From contig CAMWYI010000045.1 in NCBI GenBank assembly GCA_947178455.1, positions 1 through 11,814 on the forward strand: DNA of 11,814 nt. Reading direction: 5' to 3'. Positions within the stretch are counted from its first letter, which is position 1; every line of letters begins with the position of its first letter. The stretch comes from an uncultured Alistipes sp. GTDB taxonomy: Bacteria; Bacteroidota; Bacteroidia; Bacteroidales; Rikenellaceae. Below the pieces are notes generated by a model that saw only the letters and a program-made list of their open reading frames with translations, was not told where the DNA came from and did no database searches. Below are positions 1-6,625 of the stretch, in pieces. Both the position numbers and the translations under genes were made by a program.

Positions 1-211
1 GAACGGCGAGTGGGAGGAGGTCGAAGCCAAACGCGCCGATTTCCCGATGTCGGTGATTCCGCAGGCGATTCGTTCGTACTTGCACCAGCACTATCCCGAT
101 GCAGCGGTGAAGCAAATCGACCGCGACCGTTACGGGTATGAGGTGAAATTGCGCAGCGGGCTCGAATTGGAGTTCGACAAGGACGGTCGTCTGCTCAAAA
201 TCGACGATTGA
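1..211 (+). CDS. PepSY-like (DUF2874-type) protein, C-terminal fragment
   Basis: Partial gene: the reading frame is open from base 2 and ends at TGA 209-211, leaving 69 residues; the start lies outside the window. The visible part has the pattern of the putative beta-lactamase-inhibitor-like PepSY family common in Bacteroidota: an 'IPQAIRSYLHQHYPDAAV' helix and turn, then 'YGYEVKLRSGLELEFDKDG' strands ending in 'LLKIDD'. Such proteins are usually small, periplasmic or surface-exposed, and made of repeated PepSY-like units; their biochemical role is not settled. Any signal peptide would be in the missing N-terminus. A strong terminator follows 50 bases downstream, so this gene closes its transcription unit and is not joined to the ferritin gene. 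Family assignment is by motif recognition only. Confidence 0.75.
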   Translation, partial: NGEWEEVEAKRADFPMSVIPQAIRSYLHQHYPDAAVKQIDRDRYGYEVKLRSGLELEFDKDGRLLKIDD

Positions 212-220
212 TTCGTCCGA

Positions 221-246
221 ACGACCGGCGTGTGTCGTCCGGTCGT
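221..246 (+). other. Perfect inverted repeat after the PepSY-like gene
   Basis: ACGACCGG (221-228) and CCGGTCGT (239-246) are exact reverse complements around a 10-base loop. No T-tract follows, so alone it is a poor intrinsic terminator. It sits between the stop codon and the stronger terminator hairpin and may stabilise the mRNA 3' end. Confidence 0.45.
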
Positions 247-261
247 CGCAAGTTATTTTCG

Positions 262-299
262 CGACTCGCACCCTTTCGGGGTGCGGGTCGTTTTGTTTG
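262..299 (+). terminator. Rho-independent terminator
   Basis: CGACTCGCACCC (262-273) pairs with GGGTGCGGGTCG (279-290): 12 base pairs with one T-G wobble around a 5-base loop. A T-rich tail (TTTTGTTTG) follows directly. It terminates the PepSY-like gene and separates it from the ferritin promoter region. Confidence 0.88.
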
Positions 300-347
300 T
301 ATAGGCAAGACTTATGCTGCTATCGGAAAATACGATGCAGAGCGGCC

Positions 348-397
348 AAAAAATGCAAACGAGTTTGCTTTTTTGCACTCGACTTTTCGTATCTTTG
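348..397 (+). promoter_or_regulatory. Dyad-plus-promoter module, copy 1
   Basis: An interrupted palindrome, GCAAAC-GA-GTTTGC (355-368), extends to A-runs on the left and T-runs on the right with one T-T mismatch. A Bacteroidota-type -7 box TATCTTTG lies at 390-397. The TTTG of the right palindrome arm (364-367) could act as the -33 element with a 22-base gap, slightly long. A near-copy of the whole module follows at 422-469. Copy 1 lies about 108 bases upstream of the ferritin ATG and would be the distal promoter. Confidence 0.6.
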
Positions 398-421
398 ACT
401 TCGTCTTCGATACTCCCGCTC

Positions 422-469
422 GGCAAAACCAAACAAGTTTGCTTTTGCCCTCGCTTATTCGTATCTTTG
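422..469 (+). promoter_or_regulatory. Dyad-plus-promoter module, copy 2 (proximal ferritin promoter)
   Basis: GGCAAAACCAAAC (422-434) and GTTTGCTTTTGCC (437-449) form an inverted repeat of 12 pairs with one C-C mismatch around AA. TTTG at 438-441 is followed, 20 bases later, by TATCTTTG at 462-469, matching the Bacteroidota -33/-7 arrangement. Transcription would start near 476, giving a leader of about 30 bases before the ferritin ATG at 505. By hand alignment, about 36 of 44 positions match copy 1 over 356-399. The rest of 300-504 has no credible gene. Confidence 0.7.
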
Positions 470-504
470 CCTTGCAAGAAACTAAATTCAAAAACGATAC
501 GGTT

Positions 505-1026
505 ATGTTAAGCAAAAAACTGCACGATGCGCTCAATGCGCAAATCAATGCCGAAATGTGGTCGGCTTATCTCTACCTTTCGATGTCGCTGGACGCCGAA
601 AACAAAGGGCTCAAAGGCGTTGCCAACTGGTTCAACATCCAGTTCAAGGAGGAGCAGGACCACGCCCGCATTCTGATGAACTACGTGCTGTCGCGCGACG
701 CCGAAGTGAAACTCGCGCCTATCGCCGAAGTGCGCACGTCGTGGACGTCGCCGCTGGAAATGTTCAAGGATACGCTGGAACACGAGAAGAAGGTGACCGC
801 CATGATTCACAATTTGGCCGCTATCGCCGCCGAAGACAAGGACTACGCTTCGTCGAACATGCTCGTGTGGTTCATCAACGAGCAGGTCGAGGAGGAGGAG
901 AATGCCCGCGAAATGGTGGCGGCGTTCGATGCCGTCGACGGCAACAAGTTCGGGCTTTACATGCTCGACAAGGAGTTGGCCGCTCGCGCTTATTCGGTGC
1001 CGAGCCCGTTGGCTTCGAAAGAGTAG
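505..1026 (+). CDS. ftnA: Bacterial non-heme ferritin
   Basis: Stores iron in a 24-subunit cytoplasmic shell by oxidising Fe(II) to a ferric mineral core. The 173-residue product has the usual family length and four-helix pattern. Counting from this ATG, the iron ligands known from E. coli FtnA fall at identical positions: Glu17, Glu50, His53, Glu94, Gln127 and Glu130 (sites A and B), plus Glu49, Glu126 and Glu129 (site C). There is no sign of the heme-binding methionine context of bacterioferritin. The frame is open back to 208, but that part overlaps a terminator and two promoter boxes, and the ATG at 505 sits about 30 bases after the expected transcription start, so 505 is chosen. Two tandem promoter modules suggest more than one regulatory input; I see no obvious Fur box. 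Transcribed alone, since the next gene is 165 bases away. Confidence 0.95.
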   Translation: MLSKKLHDALNAQINAEMWSAYLYLSMSLDAENKGLKGVANWFNIQFKEEQDHARILMNYVLSRDAEVKLAPIAEVRTSWTSPLEMFKDTLEHEKKVTAMIHNLAAIAAEDKDYASSNMLVWFINEQVEEEENAREMVAAFDAVDGNKFGLYMLDKELAARAYSVPSPLASKE

Positions 1027-1036
1027 CCGTTTTTTT
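1011..1036 (+). terminator. Weak terminator-like hairpin at the ferritin stop codon
   Basis: GGCT (1011-1014) can pair with AGCC (1025-1028) around a 10-base loop spanning the stop codon, followed after one G by seven Ts (1030-1036). The stem is only four pairs, so termination may be inefficient. Nothing better is visible before the next gene. Confidence 0.3.
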
Positions 1037-1085
1037 GGTCGCACGGAACATCCGGTCGGCCGTCGGTCAATGGGGTATTGCAACT

Positions 1086-1135
1086 CGGAGGGCACGCATG
1101 TCTGGAAGGTTGATGAGTTAAGGGCGTGTACTCCG
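1086..1135 (+). other. Imperfect inverted repeat between ferritin and comEC
   Basis: CGGAGGGCACGC (1086-1097) pairs with GCGTGTACTCCG (1124-1135) at 10 of 12 positions, with a central 2x2 mismatch and a 26-base loop. No T-tract follows directly. It may be a leader structure for comEC or a remnant with no function. The surrounding gap (1027-1191) holds no convincing gene and no good TAnnTTTG box. Confidence 0.3.
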
Positions 1136-1191
1136 TGATTTTCAGACCGGCGGTCGGACGGGTGTCTTCGTTTTGAAACGAATCCTTCCGC

Positions 1192-2748
1192 ATGTTGAAT
1201 TTCCGCGTTCTCGCCGAATCTTCGGAACGCATGCCCGCGATGAAGGCCCTCGTGCCGTTCGTGCTCGGCATCGTGGCGGCGGACTATTGGACGCTGCCGT
1301 TGTGGTTCGTCGTCGTGGCGGCGATTGCGGCCGGTGTGCTCGCCGCGCTGTTCCGTTCGGCATGGGCATTGGTTGCGATGTTGGTGGCGGTCGGATTCGG
1401 ACAGGCCGAGTTCCGCCGGTATGCGTGCACCGTGCCGCGCGAGGTGCCGACAGAGTTCGACCTCCGTATCGAGGGCATCCCCTCTGCTCGCGGACGTTAT
1501 GTTTCGGTCGAGGCCGTCGTTGCGGCTTGGCGCGACCCTGCGTCGGGAGAGTGGTTCGCGGCCGACGACCGGTTGATGCTCTATGCGGATACGCTCGTCG
1601 GGCTGGTGCACGGCGAACGGATTTGTTGTCGCGGCTGCATTCGCGATTTTCGGGGCGGGGCCGAGAGTTACCGTCGGCTGATGCGGCGGCGCGGATTCGT
1701 TGGTACGATGTGGGTCGGCCTGCGCGATGTTTCGCTGCGGCGTTCGGGCGACAATTCATTCATATTCATGCACCTTTTCTCGCCTCGGCATAGTCCGCCA
1801 GCGGCCTCTGCTCTCGGCTTATCGAAAACGTTTCACTCCGCAGCGGTCGAACGGCTCGCGCGGCTCGAACTATCGGATAATGCCGCCGCGCTCGTGCGGG
1901 CAATGGCGGCGGGCGACCGCAGCCGGATTGCTTCGGATTTGCGCGTTCGCTACTCCCGCGCCGGATTCTCGCACCTGCTGGCCGTATCGGGATTGCACAC
2001 GGGCATCGTTTTCTGGTTGATTTACCTGTTGTTGGGGTGGCTGATGCTGTTGCGGCGTGGCCATTTGGTCTATTACGTGTGCAGTGCGGCGGCCGTGTGG
2101 CTGTTCGTCGCAGCGGCCGGTTTCCCGCCCAGCGCGGTGCGCGCCGCCATTATGTTCACGCTCGTGCAGGGCGCCTTGTTCGCAGGACGGGAATTGGCCG
2201 CATTGAACTCGCTCGCCATTGCCGCATTCGTCATGCTGTTTTGGCAGCCGGCATGGCTCGGCGACATCAGTTTCCAGCTTTCGTTTTTGGCCGTCGGCTT
2301 TCTGTTGGCATGGGGCGTTCCGCTCCAACGGCGGTTGCGCACGCATCGGCGCGCGGTCGATGCAGTAATCGGTTCGTGGGTCGTCGGCTTGGTGGCAGGA
2401 ACGGCCACCGCTCCGTTGGTCGCGCATACGTTCGGTATCGTGCCGTTGGCCGGTATTGCGGCAGGACCGCTGGTCGTGCTTCCGGCCGCCGTCATCGTGT
2501 TGTGCGGCACGGTGTGGATGTTGTTGCCTGTGCCGTTCTTGGCACCGGTCGTCGGCGGGTGCATCGAAATTGCGGCATGGGCGCTCGATGCGCTGGCCCG
2601 TGTCGTCGCCGAAATGCCCGGCGGCTGCGTCGAATGGCATCCCAGCGGTGGACTGACGCTGGGCATCTATCTGTCGCTGTTGGCGGCAACGCTTTTCGTG
2701 CGCACCCTCGAACCGCGCGAACGGAAAAACGGCGAACTGCGCCGTTAA
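1192..2748 (+). CDS. comEC: ComEC/Rec2-type DNA uptake channel lacking the lactamase domain
   Basis: Inner-membrane channel protein of natural transformation, thought to pass single-stranded DNA into the cytoplasm. In order: N-terminal hydrophobic helices (about residues 19-65), a DUF4131-like beta-rich region (about 80-175, 'REVPTEFDLRIEGIPSARGRY'), then the polytopic Competence domain. The family signature HLLAVSGLH is at 261-269, preceded by the typical 'ALVRAMAAGDRSRI' stretch. Many hydrophobic segments follow up to about residue 508, then a short basic tail. At 518 residues it lacks the C-terminal metallo-beta-lactamase domain of ComEC proteins such as that of Bacillus; no HxHxDH motif is present. 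ComEC proteins of this short form are common in Bacteroidota. ATGs at 1231 and 1240 are alternative starts just before the first helix. The stop overlaps by one base an ATG in the gpsA frame, so read-through into gpsA is possible. Confidence 0.92.
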   Translation: MLNFRVLAESSERMPAMKALVPFVLGIVAADYWTLPLWFVVVAAIAAGVLAALFRSAWALVAMLVAVGFGQAEFRRYACTVPREVPTEFDLRIEGIPSARGRYVSVEAVVAAWRDPASGEWFAADDRLMLYADTLVGLVHGERICCRGCIRDFRGGAESYRRLMRRRGFVGTMWVGLRDVSLRRSGDNSFIFMHLFSPRHSPPAASALGLSKTFHSAAVERLARLELSDNAAALVRAMAAGDRSRIASDLRVRYSRAGFSHLLAVSGLHTGIVFWLIYLLLGWLMLLRRGHLVYYVCSAAAVWLFVAAAGFPPSAVRAAIMFTLVQGALFAGRELAALNSLAIAAFVMLFWQPAWLGDISFQLSFLAVGFLLAWGVPLQRRLRTHRRAVDAVIGSWVVGLVAGTATAPLVAHTFGIVPLAGIAAGPLVVLPAAVIVLCGTVWMLLPVPFLAPVVGGCIEIAAWALDALARVVAEMPGGCVEWHPSGGLTLGIYLSLLAATLFVRTLEPRERKNGELRR

Positions 2749-2762
2749 TGCAAAATTTTTCT

Positions 2763-2770
2763 TATATTTG
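2763..2770 (+). promoter_or_regulatory. -7 box of a gpsA-pgi promoter
   Basis: TATATTTG fits the Bacteroidota TAnnTTTG -7 box exactly and lies in an AT-rich patch between the comEC stop and the gpsA ATG. Transcription would start near 2777. No convincing TTTG is seen about 20 bases upstream, so the -33 part is weak. A small dyad TTGTT-G-AACAA (2781-2791) lies in the expected leader. Confidence 0.6.
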
Positions 2771-2795
2771 TATTGGTAAGTTGTTGAACAATCGC

Positions 2796-3803
2796 ATGGA
2801 ATGTAAAATAGATTCCGCATCGCGTATCGCGGTCATCGGTTACGGCAGTTGGGCGACCGCGCTCGTCAAGTTGCTGACGGGCAACGAACAACGGGTCGGG
2901 TGGTACGTGCGCAACCCCGACGTGTTGGAGACGCTGCGCTCCGAAGGCCGCAATCCGCGTTATTTGAGCGACGTCGAGTTCGACCGCGCGCGCATCGCGC
3001 CGTCCGACGACCTGAACGCCGTCGTGCGCGAGGCCGACATTTTGGTCTTGGCGGCTCCGTCGGCCTATCTGAAAACGTTTCTCGAACCGTTGACCGAATC
3101 GCTCGCCGACAAATTCGTGTTGTCGGCTATCAAGGGCATCGTGCCCGACGACTATCAGACCGTCATCGAATACTTGCACGAACGTTACGACCTGCCCTAC
3201 CGGCAGCTTGGACTTTTCACGGGCCCGTCGCATGCCGAAGAGGTGTCGCGCGGCAAATTGTCCTATCTGACGGTGGTTTGCCCCGACGAGGAGCTGGCCC
3301 ACGCAATCGGCCCGAAATTCGCGACGCCTTACATCCGGTTGAGCTATTCGACCGACCTCTACGGCATCGAATATGCCGCTATTCTGAAAAACATCTACGC
3401 GCTGGCCGTCGGACTGGCCGTCGGGCTGGGGTACGGCGACAATTTCTTGGCCGTGCTGATTGCCAACTGTGCCGATGAAATGACCCGTTTTCTCGACGAG
3501 AGCTATCCCGCCGACCGCAACACGCGGGCTTCGGCCTACTTGGGCGATTTGCTCGTGACGTGCTATTCGTCGTACAGCCGCAACCGCCGGTTGGGGCTGC
3601 TCGTCGGGCATGGGTGCACGGTCAAAAGCGCGTTGAGCGAGATGACGATGATTGCCGAGGGCTACTTCGCGGTCGACTGCATCCGGCACGTCAATTTCCG
3701 GCACAAGGTCGACATGCCCATTGCCGATATGGTCTACGACGTCTTCTACCGCAACGCGTCGGCCCGCCGCCGGATGCGCGAACTGACCGAAAAATTATTC
3801 TAA
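2796..3803 (+). CDS. gpsA: NAD(P)H-dependent glycerol-3-phosphate dehydrogenase
   Basis: Reduces dihydroxyacetone phosphate to sn-glycerol-3-phosphate, the backbone precursor of phospholipids; cytoplasmic. The 335-residue product has the usual length. The N-terminal Rossmann motif is GYGSWA (15-20), the GxGxxA variant usual in this phylum. SAIKGI with Lys113 and GPSHAEE (143-149) follow, then LKNIYALAVG with the conserved catalytic lysine at 198, and LGDLLVTC...SRNRRLG of the C-terminal helical domain. An upstream ATG at 2748, overlapping the comEC stop, would add 16 residues encoded by the promoter patch, so 2796 is preferred. Only 14 bases separate its stop from pgi, indicating a gpsA-pgi operon as in other Bacteroidota. 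Confidence 0.93.
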   Translation: MECKIDSASRIAVIGYGSWATALVKLLTGNEQRVGWYVRNPDVLETLRSEGRNPRYLSDVEFDRARIAPSDDLNAVVREADILVLAAPSAYLKTFLEPLTESLADKFVLSAIKGIVPDDYQTVIEYLHERYDLPYRQLGLFTGPSHAEEVSRGKLSYLTVVCPDEELAHAIGPKFATPYIRLSYSTDLYGIEYAAILKNIYALAVGLAVGLGYGDNFLAVLIANCADEMTRFLDESYPADRNTRASAYLGDLLVTCYSSYSRNRRLGLLVGHGCTVKSALSEMTMIAEGYFAVDCIRHVNFRHKVDMPIADMVYDVFYRNASARRRMRELTEKLF

Positions 3804-3817
3804 CGATAAATGAATCT

Positions 3818-5149
3818 ATGAAAAATCTGAAATTGGACATCCGCAAGTCGGGGGTCGAAATCACACCGGCCATGCAGACCGAAGCCCAGCAGGCCAATGC
3901 GCTGCTCCATTCGGGCAAGGGTGCCGGCAACGATTTTCTGGGTTGGGTGCACCTGCCCTCGTCGATTTCCGACGCCGACCTCGCCGCGTTGCAGGCGCAG
4001 GCCGACAAATTGCGGGCAAAGGCCGATTTGGTCATCTGCATCGGTATCGGCGGCTCCTATTTGGGTGCCAAAGCGGTGGTCGAGGCGTTGACCGACCCGT
4101 TCAAGTTGCTGCACAAGGAGCAGAAAGATCCAACGGTGGTTTTCGCCGGTCAGAACATTTCCGAAGATTACGTCAGTGCGCTGATGAAGGCTTCGGAGGA
4201 GCACTCCATCGCAGCTATCGTCATTTCGAAATCGGGTACGACGACCGAACCGGCCATCGCGTTCCGGCTCATCAAGGCGGCTATCGAGCAGCGTTACGGC
4301 AAGCAGGAGGCGGCTCAACGCATCGTGGCCGTTACGGACAAGGCGCGCGGCGCGTTGAAGACCCTCGCGACGCAGGAGGGCTATCCGACGTTCGTCATTC
4401 CCGACGACGTGGGCGGCCGTTTCTCGGTGTTGACGCCCGTCGGGTTGTTGCCGCTGGCGGTCGCCGGCGTGGACATCGCCGCGTTGGTCAAGGGCGCGCA
4501 GGAAATGGAGCGGGCGACGGCCGAAAACGTGCCGTTCGAGGAGAACCCGTCGGCCATTTATGCCGTCGTGCGCAATGCGCTCTATCGCAGCGGCAAGAAA
4601 ATCGAGATTTTGGGTTCCTACGAGCCGCGCCTGCAATACATCAACGAGTGGTGGAAGCAGCTCTACGGCGAGAGCGAGGGCAAGGAAGGCAAAGGGCTGT
4701 TCCCTGCCAGCGTGACGCTGACGGCCGACCTGCACTCGATGGGCCAGTACATTCAGGAGGGCGAACGGACGTTGCTCGAAACGATTATTTCGGTGGCCGA
4801 ACCCGATGAAAAGGTGGTCATCGAGCCGGATGCCGAGAACCTCGACGGGTTGAACTTCTTGGCAGGCAAACGCATTTCGGAGGTGAACCGCATGGCCGAG
4901 TTGGGCGTGCAGTTGGCCCACGTCGACGGCGGGGTGCCCAACATCCGCATCGAGATACCGAAGGTCGACGCGCATACGATCGGCGGGTTGCTCTACTTCT
5001 TCGAGAAAGCGTGCGGCATCAGCGGTTACATGCTGGGCGTCAATCCATTCGACCAGCCGGGCGTCGAGGCTTACAAGAAAAACATGTTCGCCCTGCTCGA
5101 AAAACCGGGCTACGAAGAAGCGACCAAAGCAATCAAGGCGCGGTTGTAA
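3818..5149 (+). CDS. pgi: Glucose-6-phosphate isomerase
   Basis: Interconverts glucose-6-phosphate and fructose-6-phosphate in glycolysis and gluconeogenesis; cytoplasmic dimer in characterised homologues. The 443-residue product is the short form typical of Bacteroidota and Firmicutes, against about 550 in E. coli. Visible motifs are GIGGSYLGAKAV, the phosphate-binding SKSGTTTEPA, family signature 1 around DDVGGRFSVLTPVG (about 196-209), the GESEGKEGKGLF and LHSMGQ segments contributing catalytic Glu and His, and signature 2 from Gly403 to Lys420 (GYMLGVNPFDQPGVEAYK). The ATG at 3818 gives the normal 'MKNLKLDI' N-terminus. It is the distal gene of the gpsA-pgi unit and is followed by a strong terminator. 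Confidence 0.97.
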   Translation: MKNLKLDIRKSGVEITPAMQTEAQQANALLHSGKGAGNDFLGWVHLPSSISDADLAALQAQADKLRAKADLVICIGIGGSYLGAKAVVEALTDPFKLLHKEQKDPTVVFAGQNISEDYVSALMKASEEHSIAAIVISKSGTTTEPAIAFRLIKAAIEQRYGKQEAAQRIVAVTDKARGALKTLATQEGYPTFVIPDDVGGRFSVLTPVGLLPLAVAGVDIAALVKGAQEMERATAENVPFEENPSAIYAVVRNALYRSGKKIEILGSYEPRLQYINEWWKQLYGESEGKEGKGLFPASVTLTADLHSMGQYIQEGERTLLETIISVAEPDEKVVIEPDAENLDGLNFLAGKRISEVNRMAELGVQLAHVDGGVPNIRIEIPKVDAHTIGGLLYFFEKACGISGYMLGVNPFDQPGVEAYKKNMFALLEKPGYEEATKAIKARL

Positions 5150-5170
5150 TCGTTCTTTCGCGGAATAGAC

Positions 5171-5206
5171 GAGGCGGCTTCCGTATATGGGAGCCGCCTC
5201 ATTGTT
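5171..5206 (+). terminator. Rho-independent terminator after pgi
   Basis: GAGGCGGCTTCC (5171-5182) pairs with GGGAGCCGCCTC (5189-5200), 12 pairs with one T-G wobble, around a 6-base loop, followed by ATTGTTTT. It lies between the convergent pgi and MATE genes. On the minus strand the bases after the hairpin are not T-rich, so it serves pgi better than the MATE gene. Confidence 0.85.
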
Positions 5207-5207
5207 T

Positions 5208-6563
5208 TCAGGCGTTGCGCAGCCGTCGGACGGTGCGTCGGATGCGGGTCAGCATCAGCACGGCCGCTGCCGTCAGCCCGACGAAGTAGCCGAGAAACAG
5301 CCCCGACGGCCCCATGCCCAGCGTGAACCCGAACAGATACCCGACGGGCAGGTTGAGCACCCAGTACGAGAGAATGGCTATCGGCGTGATGATGCGCACG
5401 TCCTGCAATCCGCGCAGGACGCCGACCGAGATGTTTTGCAGCCCGTCCGACAACTGGTAAAGCGCGACGAAGAGCAGCAGCTCGGAGGTCATCGCGATGA
5501 CTTCGGCATTGTCGGTGAAATAGAGCGGAATCAGGTGCCGCAGGGCGACGAATCCCAGCATGGCAAATCCGTTCCACACCAAAATCAGGTGGTACGATGC
5601 TTTCGCCGCCAGCGACAGCCGGTCGATGTCGCGCGTGCCGTAGCAGTGCGAAACGCGGATAGTCGTGGCCGCGCCGATAGCCGTCACAATCATCCACGCG
5701 GCGTTGTTCACCGTGATTGCGATTTGGTTCGCTCCGATGGCCTGCGTCCCGAACCAGCCCATCATGATGTTGGTGCCGATGAATGCCGATGATTCCAAAA
5801 ACATTTGCGACGCAATCGGCACCCCGATGCGCAGGAGCGACCGCACCGTCGCCCGCCGCAGTTTGCCGAGCGAGAATCCGTCCAGATAGTGCCGGTATCG
5901 GTCGCGCGAGCAGAAATAGCCGATGATGAGTATCATCGCCGTGATGCGTGCCAGCAGGGTGGCGAGACCTGCTCCCGCAGCGCCCATGCGCGGCATGCCG
6001 AGATGCCCGTAGATGAAAACCCAGTTCAGCCCGATGTTCGCGAGGTTCGCCAACACGGTCGCGATGAGTTCCGCATGGGTGTTGCCCACGCCCTCCAAAA
6101 ACTGCTTGAACGCGAAGAACGCCATGATGAACGGCATGCTGTACGCCAGCAGCCGGTAGTAGGGTAGGGCCATGTCGACTACTTCGGCCGGTTGCCCCAG
6201 CCGGTAGAGCAGCGGGATGCACGCCAGATGCAGCACGGTGGCCGCGATGCCGAGCAGCGTGTAGAACAGGATGCCGTTTTGGAGCAGTTCGGCCGATTTG
6301 CGGCGGTCGCCTTGCGCGAACAGCTCGCCGACGAGCGGCGTCAGCCCCATCGCCACGCCGATAGCCGTGATGAAAAAGATGAACGAAATGGAACCGCCGA
6401 ATGCGACGGCTGCCAGCGGCGTGGGGTCGCTGCCGCCGAATTTGCCCACCATGACGTTGTCGGCCAGTTGGGTGAGAATCTGTCCGACTTGGGTCAGCAT
6501 GACCGGCAGCGCCAACCGGATGTTGGCTGCGTATTGCGATTTGTAGGTAGCGAAACGGTACAT
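5208..6563 (-). CDS. MATE-family multidrug/Na+ (or H+) antiporter
   Basis: Inner-membrane efflux transporter of the NorM-like MATE family, exchanging organic cations or drugs for Na+ or H+. The 451-residue product has the family length and two MatE repeats. The first begins near residue 16 with 'IRLALPVMLTQVGQI' and 'LADNVMVGKFG', the second near the middle with 'LLRIGVPIASQMFLESSAF'. Many hydrophobic helices and a basic C-terminus are visible. The frame extends upstream to an ATG at 6602, but that codon is inside the clpC terminator hairpin and the -7 box at 6570-6577 lies between the two ATGs, so 6563 is chosen. With that box the mRNA would begin at or within a few bases of the ATG. Substrate cannot be told from sequence. 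Convergent with pgi. Confidence 0.9.
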   Translation of the reverse strand: MYRFATYKSQYAANIRLALPVMLTQVGQILTQLADNVMVGKFGGSDPTPLAAVAFGGSISFIFFITAIGVAMGLTPLVGELFAQGDRRKSAELLQNGILFYTLLGIAATVLHLACIPLLYRLGQPAEVVDMALPYYRLLAYSMPFIMAFFAFKQFLEGVGNTHAELIATVLANLANIGLNWVFIYGHLGMPRMGAAGAGLATLLARITAMILIIGYFCSRDRYRHYLDGFSLGKLRRATVRSLLRIGVPIASQMFLESSAFIGTNIMMGWFGTQAIGANQIAITVNNAAWMIVTAIGAATTIRVSHCYGTRDIDRLSLAAKASYHLILVWNGFAMLGFVALRHLIPLYFTDNAEVIAMTSELLLFVALYQLSDGLQNISVGVLRGLQDVRIITPIAILSYWVLNLPVGYLFGFTLGMGPSGLFLGYFVGLTAAAVLMLTRIRRTVRRLRNA

Positions 6564-6569
6564 TGGGCG

Positions 6570-6577
6570 CAAAGGTA
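6570..6577 (-). promoter_or_regulatory. -7 box of the MATE gene promoter
   Basis: Read on the minus strand this is TACCTTTG, a perfect TAnnTTTG box, six bases upstream of the chosen ATG (6563). It abuts the T-tract of the clpC terminator. A start about 6-7 bases downstream would give an almost leaderless transcript. The -33 region would fall in the terminator palindrome and has no clear TTTG. Confidence 0.6.
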
Positions 6578-6614
6578 ATAAGAAAAGTCGAAAGTGCCGC
6601 ACTTTCGACTTTTC
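6578..6614 (-). terminator. Long palindromic terminator after clpC
   Basis: GAAAAGTCGAAAGTGC (6582-6597) and GCACTTTCGACTTTTC (6599-6614) are exact reverse complements, 16 bases each, around a single C. On the minus strand the hairpin begins 11 bases after the clpC stop and ends in a T-rich run (TTTTCTTATT). The A-run and T-run flanks make it potentially bidirectional. Confidence 0.88.
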
Positions 6615-6625
6615 GCAGTTCGCGC

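Noticed and set aside
208..504. N-terminal extension of the ferritin frame to an ATG at 208
   Set aside because: It would begin inside the previous gene's stop codon and run through a strong terminator and two promoter boxes. Ferritin ligand numbering fits exactly from 505.
1098..1121. Seven-codon open frame (MSGRLMS) in the loop of the 1086-1135 inverted repeat
   Set aside because: Leader-peptide-like placement, but no attenuator terminator, codon bias or ribosome-binding signal supports it.
508..1611. Long open frame on the minus strand opposite ferritin and the start of comEC
   Set aside because: It is rich in Arg, His and Gln in the manner of GC-rich antisense frames, and lies opposite well-supported genes. 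The same applies to the open frames opposite comEC (2820-1870), gpsA (3704-2745), pgi (4975-3800) and clpC (6563-7699 and 8210-9166 on the plus strand).
2838..2855. GpsA nucleotide motif GxGxxA instead of GxGxxG
   Set aside because: I first took it for a lost glycine, but this form is usual in GpsA of Bacteroidota and all catalytic residues are intact.
6604..6614. Ten-base match CGACTTTTCG between the clpC terminator and the copy 1 promoter module (380-389)
   Set aside because: Too short and AT/T-run-rich to indicate a shared element; the palindrome architecture differs.
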